Of a stretch of 17,226 nucleotides of DNA, positions 1-6,165 are shown in pieces. How positions within the stretch are numbered: the first letter of the stretch is position 1; each line of letters opens with the position of its first letter. A program made the position numbers and the translations under genes. The notes beneath the pieces are model-generated. The model made no database searches, was not told the DNA's origin, and saw only the letters and a program-made list of their open reading frames with translations. This stretch comes from UBA8437 sp963578885 (GTDB lineage: Bacteria; Planctomycetota; Planctomycetia; Planctomycetales; Planctomycetaceae): assembly GCA_963578885.1 (NCBI GenBank), contig CAUZEQ010000074.1, forward strand, positions 1 through 17,226, written 5' to 3'.

Positions 1-522
1 GGGCCGACCGATGAGTATGGTCGCGAGTGCCTGATGGCTCGGAGGTTGGCTGAGAGTGGCGTGAGGTTCATCCAGGTCAACCACAGTTACCCTCGCAACT
101 ACTGGGACGCACACGGCGGACTCAGGGACAACCACAGCAAGAACGCGAAGAAGATCGACCAGCCGATCGCGGCATTGATCACCGACCTGAAACGGAGAGG
201 TCTTTTCGAGGACACCCTGGTGGTACTGGGTACCGAGTTCGGCCGCACCCCGGCGGCCCAGGGCAGCAACGGCCGCGACCATCACCCTCATGCGTTCAGC
301 ATGCTGTTGGCCGGAGGCGGGGTCCGTGGTGGGATCAAGTACGGCAAGACCGATGACTTCGGTTATTACGTGGCCGAGAACATGGTTTCGATCCCGGACT
401 TGCATGCGACGATCCTGCACCTGTTGGGCCTGGATCATGAGCGTCTGACGTTCCGCCACGCCGGTCGCGATTTCCGTCTGACCGACGTCGAAGGCGAGGT
501 GGTCCACGAGATCCTCGCCTAG
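1..522 (+). CDS. DUF1501 family protein, C-terminal part (5' end outside window)
   Basis: The reading frame is open from base 1 and ends at TAG 520-522, giving the last 173 residues of a DUF1501 protein (PF07394), a family distantly related to alkaline phosphatase/sulfatase folds and abundant in planctomycetes. Family landmarks are visible: WDAHGG from about residue 35 of the fragment, EFGRTP from residue 79 and GRDHH at 91-95, followed by a glycine-rich AGGGVRGG stretch and the closing DLHATILHLLGLDH block. The last 45 residues match the DUF1501 protein at 11577-13013 at 34 of 45 positions, so these two are close paralogues, while the other two copies in the window are more distant. The N-terminus, where a twin-arginine signal would sit, is not in view. 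The molecular function of DUF1501 is not established. Internal ATG codons such as the one at 34 are not real starts. Confidence 0.93.
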   Translation, partial: GPTDEYGRECLMARRLAESGVRFIQVNHSYPRNYWDAHGGLRDNHSKNAKKIDQPIAALITDLKRRGLFEDTLVVLGTEFGRTPAAQGSNGRDHHPHAFSMLLAGGGVRGGIKYGKTDDFGYYVAENMVSIPDLHATILHLLGLDHERLTFRHAGRDFRLTDVEGEVVHEILA

Positions 523-526
523 CGCC

Positions 527-598
527 GGGGTCTGACGCCCCGCCTCAAGCCACCGCCCAAACCCACCAAAAGCGCCCCAAGGCGGGGGGCCTGACCCC
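527..598 (+). terminator. Imperfect hairpin after the DUF1501 stop; likely terminator
   Basis: Four bases after the stop codon, 527-544 can pair with 581-598 at 15 of 18 positions. The arms carry the GGGGTC...GCCCCGCC signature of the local palindrome family. There is no T-run, so intrinsic termination is inferred rather than shown. The right arm also overlaps the left arm of the next hairpin (586-600 with 625-639), so the two structures compete. Confidence 0.45.
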
Positions 599-694
599 TT
601 GATTTCAGGTGGTCGTGTCGCGTGAAGGGGTCAGGCCCCGCCTGCGGGCCGTGGTGGGTGGATCAAGACTCGAGGTGGGCGGCGTCTGACCCCC
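586..694. repeat. Dispersed repeat copy A: hairpin plus 71-base unit
   Basis: Bases 586-600 (GGGGCCTGACCCCTT) and 625-639 form a perfect 15-base inverted repeat around a 24-base loop. The 71 bases 624-694 match 14862-14932 at 64 of 71 positions in the same orientation. The second copy also has the 15-base arms and a loop of exactly 24 bases, but its loop sequence is unrelated. Conserved arms with a variable loop suggest a small structured element (REP- or MITE-like) rather than a duplicated gene remnant. No ORF lies in it. Confidence 0.8.
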
Positions 695-718
695 AGCCCC
701 CAGGCGGTGTCTGACCCC
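678..718. repeat. Two tandem copies of GGCGG[C/T]GTCTGACCCC
   Basis: The 16-base motif occurs at 678-693 and 703-718 with one mismatch and a 25-base period, directly upstream of glcB. The core GTCTGACCCC or its complement recurs at 4786-4795, 4815-4824, 14768-14777 and 14922-14931, always between genes. No promoter for glcB could be assigned with confidence in the following 719-780. Confidence 0.7.
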
Positions 719-780
719 TGCGGCCCGATTCACTTTGCAGTAGCATCGATCCCATCGAAAGCCGTACCCAAGAGAACACG

Positions 781-2961
781 ATGACAGGCGAACGCATTGA
801 AGTCGGCGGCCTGCTGGTCGACCGTGGCCTGCACCAACTGGTCCGCGACGAGATGGTCCCCGGGACCGGCGTCGACGCCGACGAGTTTTGGATCTCACTG
901 GGCCAGATCGTCGACGACCTCGAACCGGGCAACCGCCGCTTGCTCGATCGTCGCGACGCCCTGCAGCAGCAGATCGACGCCTGGCACCTCGAGCACCGCG
1001 AGTCGGGATTCAGCGGCGAAGAGGCTCGCGAGTTCCTGGCCGGGATCGGCTACCTGGTTGAGGACTCGGGCGAGTTTGAAATCGAGACGCGGGGTGTCGA
1101 CCCCGAGATCGCCACGATCGCCGGTCCGCAACTGGTCGTCCCGGTCGACAAGGCTCGCTATTGCCTCAACGCTGCCAACGCCCGCTGGGGCAGTCTCTAC
1201 GATGCCCTCTACGGTACCGACGTCCTGAGCTGGGAGGAGGGCGAGTCGACCTCGGGCTACGACGCGGCTCGAGGAGCCCGAGTGGTCGCCCGCGCCGCAG
1301 CCCTGCTCGATCAGCACGTCCCCCTGGCCGACGCCAGCCACTCGGATGCTCTCGGCTATCGACTCGAGAACTCCGACGCCGGGCATCGACTGGTGGTCGA
1401 GCTCGAGGGGTCAGCGACGACGGGGCTGGCCGATGCGGAGGGACTGGCCGGGTTTGGCGGTCCGCCGGAGTCTCCTTCATGCGTCCTGCTGGTCCACCAC
1501 GGGTTGCACATCGAGATCGCGATCGATCGCGAGCATCCGGTCGGAGCGGTGCATCCGGCCGGTGTGAAGGACGTGGTGCTCGAATCGGCGGTGACCACGA
1601 TCCAGGACTGCGAGGATTCGGTTTCGGCCGTCGACGCCGACGACAAGCGGCTGGTGTACGCCAACTGGCTGGGCCTGATGAAGGGTGATCTGAAGGTGAC
1701 GTTCGACAAGGGAGGCCAGTTGGTCACCCGGCGTCTGAACCCCGACCGCAGCTACACGGCTCCTGATGGAAGCATGCTGAGTTTGCCGGGGCGGAGCCTG
1801 TTGCTGGTCCGCAACGTCGGCATCCACATGTACACCGACGCGGTGACCACGCTGGCGGGTGAACCGATCCCCGAGGGCTTTCTCGATGCGATGGTCACCT
1901 CGCTGGCGGCCGTCCACGACCTGAAGGGCCTGGGCACCGTCACGAATTCCCGGGCCGGCAGCGTCTGCATCGTCAAGCCGAAGCAGCACGGGCCCGACGA
2001 GGTGTCGGCGACGGTCGAGTTGTTTGATCGAGTCGAGGAGGCCTTGTCGTTGAAGGCCGACACGCTGAAGATCGGGATCATGGACGAGGAACGTCGCACG
2101 ACGGTCAATCTCAGTGCCTGCATCCGCGCCGCACGTCGGCGGGTGGTCTTCATCAACACCGGGTTCCTGGACCGGACCGGGGACGAGATCCACACGTTGA
2201 TGGAGGCCGGGCCGGTGGTACCCAAGCCGGAGGTCAAGGACTCGGTGTGGCTGGGTGCCTACGAAAACCACAACGTCGATGTCGGACTCGCCACCGGGTT
2301 CCGCGGCACCGCCCAGATCGGCAAGGGCATGTGGGCGATGCCCGACCTGATGGCGGCGATGCTCGAGGCCAAGAGCGGGCATCCGCTGGCCGGAGCCAAC
2401 ACCGCCTGGGTCCCGTCGCCCACGGCCGCCACGCTGCACGCGTTGCACTACCACGAGGTCGATGTGGCGGCCCGGCAGGACGAACTGGCCCGGCGGCAAT
2501 CGGCCAAGCTGGCCGATGTGCTGACTCCGTGTCTGCTCGGCGAGCGTCGGCCCGACGCCGATCAGATCACTCGTGAACTCGACAACAACGTCCAGGGCAT
2601 CCTCGGCTATGTCGTTCGCTGGATCGACCACGGAGTGGGTTGCTCGAAGGTGCCCGACATCAACAACGTCGGCCTGATGGAAGACCGGGCCACGTTGAGG
2701 ATCTCGAGCCAGCACATCGCCAACTGGCTGCATCACGGGCTGCTCACTTCCGACCAGGTGACGGCGACGTTTCAGCGGATGGCGGCGGTTGTCGACCAGC
2801 AGAATGCCGGCGATGGGTCCTACACGCCGATGGCTCCGGGTTTCGACGGCCTGGCGTACCGGGCGGCCTTGGAACTGGTCTTCGAGGGTCGCGACGAGCC
2901 CAACGGCTACACCGAGCGCGTGCTGACCAGTTATCGACGTCGTGCCAAGGCGGCTGTGTAG
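781..2961 (+). CDS. glcB: Malate synthase G
   Basis: This cytoplasmic enzyme condenses glyoxylate with acetyl-CoA and water to give malate and CoA, in the glyoxylate shunt or in disposal of glyoxylate from glycolate. The 726-residue product has the usual length of the G isoform (about 720) and its typical opening, VGGLLVDRGL then PGTGVDADEFW. Active-site segments are intact: QDCEDSV (E278, D279), LLLVRNVG with R344, MDEERRT at 434-440, TGDEIHT with D468, and MEDRATLRISSQH with D635, which aligns with the catalytic aspartate near position 631-633 of characterised enzymes. The block MWAMPDLMAAMLEAK is also diagnostic. The ATG at 781 fits the family N-terminus and follows a purine-rich AAGAGA at 770-775, a weak ribosome binding site. 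No isocitrate lyase or glycolate oxidase gene is adjacent, and flanking gaps suggest a single-gene transcription unit. Assignment is very secure. Confidence 0.97.
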   Translation: MTGERIEVGGLLVDRGLHQLVRDEMVPGTGVDADEFWISLGQIVDDLEPGNRRLLDRRDALQQQIDAWHLEHRESGFSGEEAREFLAGIGYLVEDSGEFEIETRGVDPEIATIAGPQLVVPVDKARYCLNAANARWGSLYDALYGTDVLSWEEGESTSGYDAARGARVVARAAALLDQHVPLADASHSDALGYRLENSDAGHRLVVELEGSATTGLADAEGLAGFGGPPESPSCVLLVHHGLHIEIAIDREHPVGAVHPAGVKDVVLESAVTTIQDCEDSVSAVDADDKRLVYANWLGLMKGDLKVTFDKGGQLVTRRLNPDRSYTAPDGSMLSLPGRSLLLVRNVGIHMYTDAVTTLAGEPIPEGFLDAMVTSLAAVHDLKGLGTVTNSRAGSVCIVKPKQHGPDEVSATVELFDRVEEALSLKADTLKIGIMDEERRTTVNLSACIRAARRRVVFINTGFLDRTGDEIHTLMEAGPVVPKPEVKDSVWLGAYENHNVDVGLATGFRGTAQIGKGMWAMPDLMAAMLEAKSGHPLAGANTAWVPSPTAATLHALHYHEVDVAARQDELARRQSAKLADVLTPCLLGERRPDADQITRELDNNVQGILGYVVRWIDHGVGCSKVPDINNVGLMEDRATLRISSQHIANWLHHGLLTSDQVTATFQRMAAVVDQQNAGDGSYTPMAPGFDGLAYRAALELVFEGRDEPNGYTERVLTSYRRRAKAAV

Positions 2962-3051
2962 CCGCGTTCGACGAGGGTCCTGGTTCCCGTCTCGATCCCC
3001 TCTCGCGCTCTCCGGTTCAGCCAACGAGCTCCCGTCGAAGATGAACCCAGT

Positions 3052-3068
3052 CCCCGCCAAGGGCGGGG
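3052..3068 (+). terminator. GC hairpin, likely glcB terminator
   Basis: CCCCGCC (3052-3058) pairs perfectly with GGCGGGG (3062-3068) around a 3-base AAG loop, 90 bases after the glcB stop. A T-rich but imperfect tail (GCTCGGTTGTTGG) follows. It is the best terminator candidate for glcB, but the missing T-run keeps confidence moderate. Confidence 0.45.
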
Positions 3069-3123
3069 GCTCGGTTGTTGGTGAGGAGGTTGCGGGAAAG
3101 GGGTGGGGTCGTGTCGGGTGAAC

Positions 3124-3173
3124 CCCGGGGTTTTCCACCCCGGGCTAAGCCATGCCGCCCGCCTCCGGCGGGC
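3124..3173. repeat. Pair of GC-rich hairpins (CCCGGGG and GCCCGCC arms)
   Basis: CCCGGGG (3124-3130) pairs with CCCCGGG (3138-3144) around a 7-base TTTTCCA loop. Thirteen bases on, GCCCGCC (3157-3163) pairs with GGCGGGC (3167-3173) around TCC. A related CCCGCC-TGC-GGCGGG hairpin lies at 14719-14733. The composition and close spacing look like an intergenic repeat unit, though no second full copy is in the window. Confidence 0.5.
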
Positions 3174-3228
3174 TCGCACCCTCCTGGTCCCCAGGGAGGT
3201 TGATGGAGACATCCGTCGTGCGCCGACC

Positions 3229-3234
3229 TATACT
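3229..3234 (+). promoter_or_regulatory. Possible -10 element (TATACT) for the DUF1501-led operon
   Basis: TATACT matches the sigma-70 -10 consensus at five of six positions, inside the only AT-rich patch of this gap, 67 bases before the chosen start. The nearest -35-like sequence (TTGATG at 3200-3205) is 23 bases away, longer than the usual 16-18, so the call is weak. An ECF-type promoter is equally possible. Confidence 0.25.
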
Positions 3235-3301
3235 TACGTATTACCATGTGTTGATGGGACTGCAGGTGTCGGCGGTCCAGGTGGATCCACGGAGAACTGT
3301 C

Positions 3302-4777
3302 ATGAGTTCCGGACGCTGGCAACACGCGGGAATCAACCGCCGCGCGGCCGTGCAGGCTGGCGCGATCGGTCTGCTGGGCCTGGGCACGAACCACCTCGAG
3401 GCGTTGCGAGCTGCCAGCCCCGAATCTCAGGCCACTCCGGCGACTGCCAAGTCCTGCATCTACATCTTTCTCTCAGGCGGCCTCTCCCAGCAGGACAGTT
3501 TTGATCTGAAGCCCGATGCTCCCGATACGATCCGCGGCGAGTTCAACCCGATCGACACGGCGACACCGGGGATCCAGATCTGCGAGCACCTGCCGATGCT
3601 GGCTGCTCGCAGCCAGCACTGGGCCTTGGTCCGCTCGCTGACTCACCCGACCAACGGCCACACGCTGGGCCACTACTTCATGCTGACGGGCCGCTCGATC
3701 AAGTCGGCCGCCTTCAAGGGTGACCGCAAGCCCCGACCGGGCGACTGGCCCTCGATCTCCTCGACCGTCGGCGACGCCGTACCTCGCTACTCGGTCAGCC
3801 TGCCCAACAACCTGCCTCCGGCGGTGATGCTGCCCGAGAAGCTGGTGCACTGGTCAGGCGGCACGATCCCCGGCGCCTTCGGCGGCCAGATGGGGTCTCA
3901 CCGCGACCCGTTCATCATCGAGGCGACTCATTACGGCGACCCGTTCTGGCGAGGTGCCTACCCGGAATACACCTTCCACCAGTTGCCGATGAAGAACGCG
4001 ACCTCGACTCCGCCGACGGTCTTTCAGGCCCCCAGCCTGAAGTTGCCCGGCGAGGTCAGTGGCGGCCGCTTCGGCAACCGGCTGAACCTGTTGAACACGA
4101 TCGACGGCCAACGAGCGGCTCTCGAGGAGTCTGCCGCCGGTCAGTCGTATGACCTGCATCGCCAGAGTGCGATTTCGTTGTTGGCCAGCCAGGAGGTGCG
4201 TCGGGCGATCGACGTGACCAAGACCGACGTCAAGCTGCAGGAACGCTACGGCCGCAACAGCTTTGGCTGGAGCCTGCTGATGGCGTTTCGGCTGGCCGAG
4301 GCGGGCGTGCCGATGATCCAGGTCAATCTCTGCAACAACGAGGGTTGGGATACTCACGGTGAAGCCTTCTGGCGGTTGCGAGAGAAGCTGTTCCCGCCGA
4401 CGGACCGGGCACTCTCGGCCCTGCTCGACGATCTCCACGGCAGCGGCCTGCTCGATTCGACCATGATCGTGATGGGCGGCGAGTTCGGCCGCACGCCGAA
4501 GCTCTCGACTCTGCCTGAGCACTACAAGGAAGCCGGGCGAGATCACTGGGGCGCGGTGCAGACGCTGTTCTTCGCCGGTGGCGGGATCCGCGGCGGCAAC
4601 GTGGTGGGGTCCTCGGACAAGATCGGCGGCTACCCGGCCGCGGATCCTCAGACGCCTGAGAACATGGCGGCGACGATCTACAGCGGCCTGGGCATTCCGC
4701 GCGATGCGGTCTGGCTGGATGAGCTCGACCGGCCGCATAACATCTACTACGGCCAGCCGATCGCCGGCCTGTTGTAG
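3302..4777 (+). CDS. DUF1501 family protein with twin-arginine-type signal
   Basis: This 491-residue DUF1501 protein is first in the five-gene + strand block. The N-terminus reads NRRAAVQAGAIGLLGLG, with R13 and R14 before a hydrophobic stretch, as in Tat-exported members, so a location outside the cytoplasm is likely. Family motifs are in order: the SGGLSQQDSFDLKP opening, WDTHG at 349-353, EFGRTP at 394-399 and GRDHW ending at W416, then AGGGIRGG. The ATG at 3302 is preceded by GGAGA at 3291-3295, a good ribosome binding site. An in-frame ATG at 3152 would add 50 residues from hairpin sequence and was rejected. The protein belongs with the GRDHW-type copy at 13306-14718 more than with the copies ending at 522 and 13013. 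Its biochemical role is unknown; the fold is related to alkaline phosphatase-like hydrolases. Confidence 0.9.
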   Translation: MSSGRWQHAGINRRAAVQAGAIGLLGLGTNHLEALRAASPESQATPATAKSCIYIFLSGGLSQQDSFDLKPDAPDTIRGEFNPIDTATPGIQICEHLPMLAARSQHWALVRSLTHPTNGHTLGHYFMLTGRSIKSAAFKGDRKPRPGDWPSISSTVGDAVPRYSVSLPNNLPPAVMLPEKLVHWSGGTIPGAFGGQMGSHRDPFIIEATHYGDPFWRGAYPEYTFHQLPMKNATSTPPTVFQAPSLKLPGEVSGGRFGNRLNLLNTIDGQRAALEESAAGQSYDLHRQSAISLLASQEVRRAIDVTKTDVKLQERYGRNSFGWSLLMAFRLAEAGVPMIQVNLCNNEGWDTHGEAFWRLREKLFPPTDRALSALLDDLHGSGLLDSTMIVMGGEFGRTPKLSTLPEHYKEAGRDHWGAVQTLFFAGGGIRGGNVVGSSDKIGGYPAADPQTPENMAATIYSGLGIPRDAVWLDELDRPHNIYYGQPIAGLL

Positions 4778-4784
4778 GATCGCT

Positions 4785-4825
4785 CGGGGTCAGACGCCCC
4801 GCAAACGGCGGGGCGTCTGACCCCG
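4785..4825. repeat. Perfect 18-base-arm palindrome, putative bidirectional terminator or attenuator
   Basis: Bases 4785-4802 and 4808-4825 are perfect reverse complements around a 5-base AAACG loop, starting 8 bases after the DUF1501 stop and ending 20 bases before the oxidoreductase start. Both arms carry the GGGGTCAGAC/GTCTGACCCC core found in the gaps at 523-780 and 14719-14954. No T-run follows on either strand. It may end transcription, protect the upstream message, or set unequal expression within the operon. Confidence 0.75.
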
Positions 4826-4845
4826 TCCTCTTGAATGCCCCCACC

Positions 4846-6159
4846 ATGACCGACACCTCACGATCCCTCAGCGTCGCCGTCCTGGGCGGCGGCATGTTCT
4901 TCGACGACATCATCGGCCAGTCCTTCAAAGACCTCATCCGCGGCGGCATCGCCGGCTGCTTGACGTCGATTGGCATGAGCCACCTGGCCGCCGACGTGGC
5001 CGATGTCTCCATCGACCTGTGTGCCGTCGGGACCCGCAGCGAGCAAAGCGGCACGGCGGGGCGGATCGTCGAGTGGTTTGCCGAGGAGTTCGCCGGCTCC
5101 TCGATCGAAGCGTGTTACGGCGAGACGGTCTGGAACGAGATCATCGAGCGGCACCAGCCCGACGTGATGTTCGTCGCCACTCCCGATCACCTGCACACCG
5201 ACCCGATCCTCGCGGCTCTGGATGCCGGCTGCGACGTGATCGCCGAGAAGCCGCTGTGCCTGACCTGCGACGAAGCCGACCTGATCATCGCCCGCGCTCA
5301 GCAACGGGATCGCATCGTCGCCGTCGACATGCATAAGCGCTACGACCCCTTCGTCCGCGACATGATGCTGAACTCCGAATCGAAGTACGGGCCGATCAAC
5401 CGCGTGAGAACGGTGCTCGAGGAGCCTCTGGAGGTCAGCACCGAGATCTTCGGGTGGGCTGAACAGAGCAACCCCTTCACCTACGTCGGCTGTCACTGGC
5501 TCGACGTCGTGCATCACTACCTGGAGGTCAAGCCGCGGAGCGTGTTTGCTACCGGGCAGAAGAACCTGCTGATGCACTGGGACGAGCACCATCTGGAGGT
5601 GGCCAGGCGGCTGGGTGTCGACCCGTCGACCTTCAAGCGGCAGCACGCGATCAAGACCTGGGACAGCATCGACGTGGCGGTGACCTACGACAACGGCATG
5701 CGGGGCGATTACAGCAACAACTGGATCAACCCGGCCGAGTTCGAAGGTGCGGTGAACCAGGAGATCGAGCTGTACGGGATCTACGGACGCGGGATGGTCG
5801 ACCAGCAGGACCGGGGCTTCCGAGAGGCGATCATCGGCGACGGCTCCCGCACGCGGAACCCGTCATTCGGCGGCCGCTTTCAGCACCAGGGTGGCGAACT
5901 GGAGATCTTCGGCTATGGCAAGGCGTCGATCGCGGCCGGGTTGCTGGCGATCATCCGTCGCCGCCTGTTGGGCGAATCGCTCGAGTCGCTCGAGGAGACG
6001 TACCCGACGGCGGCGAGCCAGAGAAGCGTGGTGCAGGTGGCCGAAGCGGCCGAAGTGGTCGCCGAGAAAAACCTGCAGTACTTTGAAACCGGCCGTGGAA
6101 CACCGGTGACGGCCCTGCTGAGCGACACCGAGATCCAGATCCTCGAGCCGGGAGCCTGA
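4846..6159 (+). CDS. Gfo/Idh/MocA family oxidoreductase
   Basis: This is a 437-residue NAD(P)-dependent oxidoreductase of the Gfo/Idh/MocA superfamily, which usually acts on sugars, sugar acids or inositols. The N-terminal Rossmann strand reads VAVLGGGMFFDD (10-21); after GGG the usual third glycine of GxGxxG is replaced by phenylalanine, and a longer helical segment follows. Later landmarks are standard: VMFVATPDHLH, EKPLCLT with K135, VDMHKRYD with K164, and GCHWLDVVHHYLE with D220 and H224 in the DxxxH catalytic arrangement. No signal peptide is seen, so the protein should be cytoplasmic. The ATG at 4846 starts just before the first Rossmann strand. A TTG at 4831, in frame and close to the palindrome, would add only five residues. 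No clear ribosome binding site exists. The next gene starts 6 bases after the stop, indicating co-transcription. The substrate cannot be read from sequence. Confidence 0.92.
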   Translation: MTDTSRSLSVAVLGGGMFFDDIIGQSFKDLIRGGIAGCLTSIGMSHLAADVADVSIDLCAVGTRSEQSGTAGRIVEWFAEEFAGSSIEACYGETVWNEIIERHQPDVMFVATPDHLHTDPILAALDAGCDVIAEKPLCLTCDEADLIIARAQQRDRIVAVDMHKRYDPFVRDMMLNSESKYGPINRVRTVLEEPLEVSTEIFGWAEQSNPFTYVGCHWLDVVHHYLEVKPRSVFATGQKNLLMHWDEHHLEVARRLGVDPSTFKRQHAIKTWDSIDVAVTYDNGMRGDYSNNWINPAEFEGAVNQEIELYGIYGRGMVDQQDRGFREAIIGDGSRTRNPSFGGRFQHQGGELEIFGYGKASIAAGLLAIIRRRLLGESLESLEETYPTAASQRSVVQVAEAAEVVAEKNLQYFETGRGTPVTALLSDTEIQILEPGA

Positions 6160-6165
6160 CGACTC

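Larger units (their letters stand above)
2962..3301. other. 340-base intergenic region with hairpins
   Basis: This gap separates glcB from the DUF1501 gene. It holds three short perfect hairpins (listed separately) and an AT-rich patch around 3226-3250 that may contain a promoter. The frame of the downstream gene stays open upstream to an ATG at 3152, but that codon lies just before a hairpin arm in repeat-like sequence and encodes no DUF1501-like residues. No RNA gene or small ORF was convincing. Confidence 0.6.

Noticed and set aside
523..780. CRISPR array suspected because of repeated GTCTGACCCC motifs
   Set aside because: Spacing is irregular, motifs occur in both orientations as hairpin arms, no uniform repeat-spacer pattern is present, and no cas gene is in the window.
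1477..3138. Long antisense frame over glcB (553 codons)
   Set aside because: It mirrors a secure malate synthase gene in high-GC DNA, and its translation is rich in Arg, Gly, His and Val without any recognisable domain.
3152..3301. Upstream ATG extension of the first complete DUF1501 gene
   Set aside because: The added 50 residues come from hairpin-rich sequence, and the ATG at 3302 has a good ribosome binding site and places the twin-arginine motif near the N-terminus.
2962..3301. Possible structured regulatory RNA upstream of the DUF1501 operon
   Set aside because: Only short independent GC hairpins are visible and no known riboswitch core was recognised.
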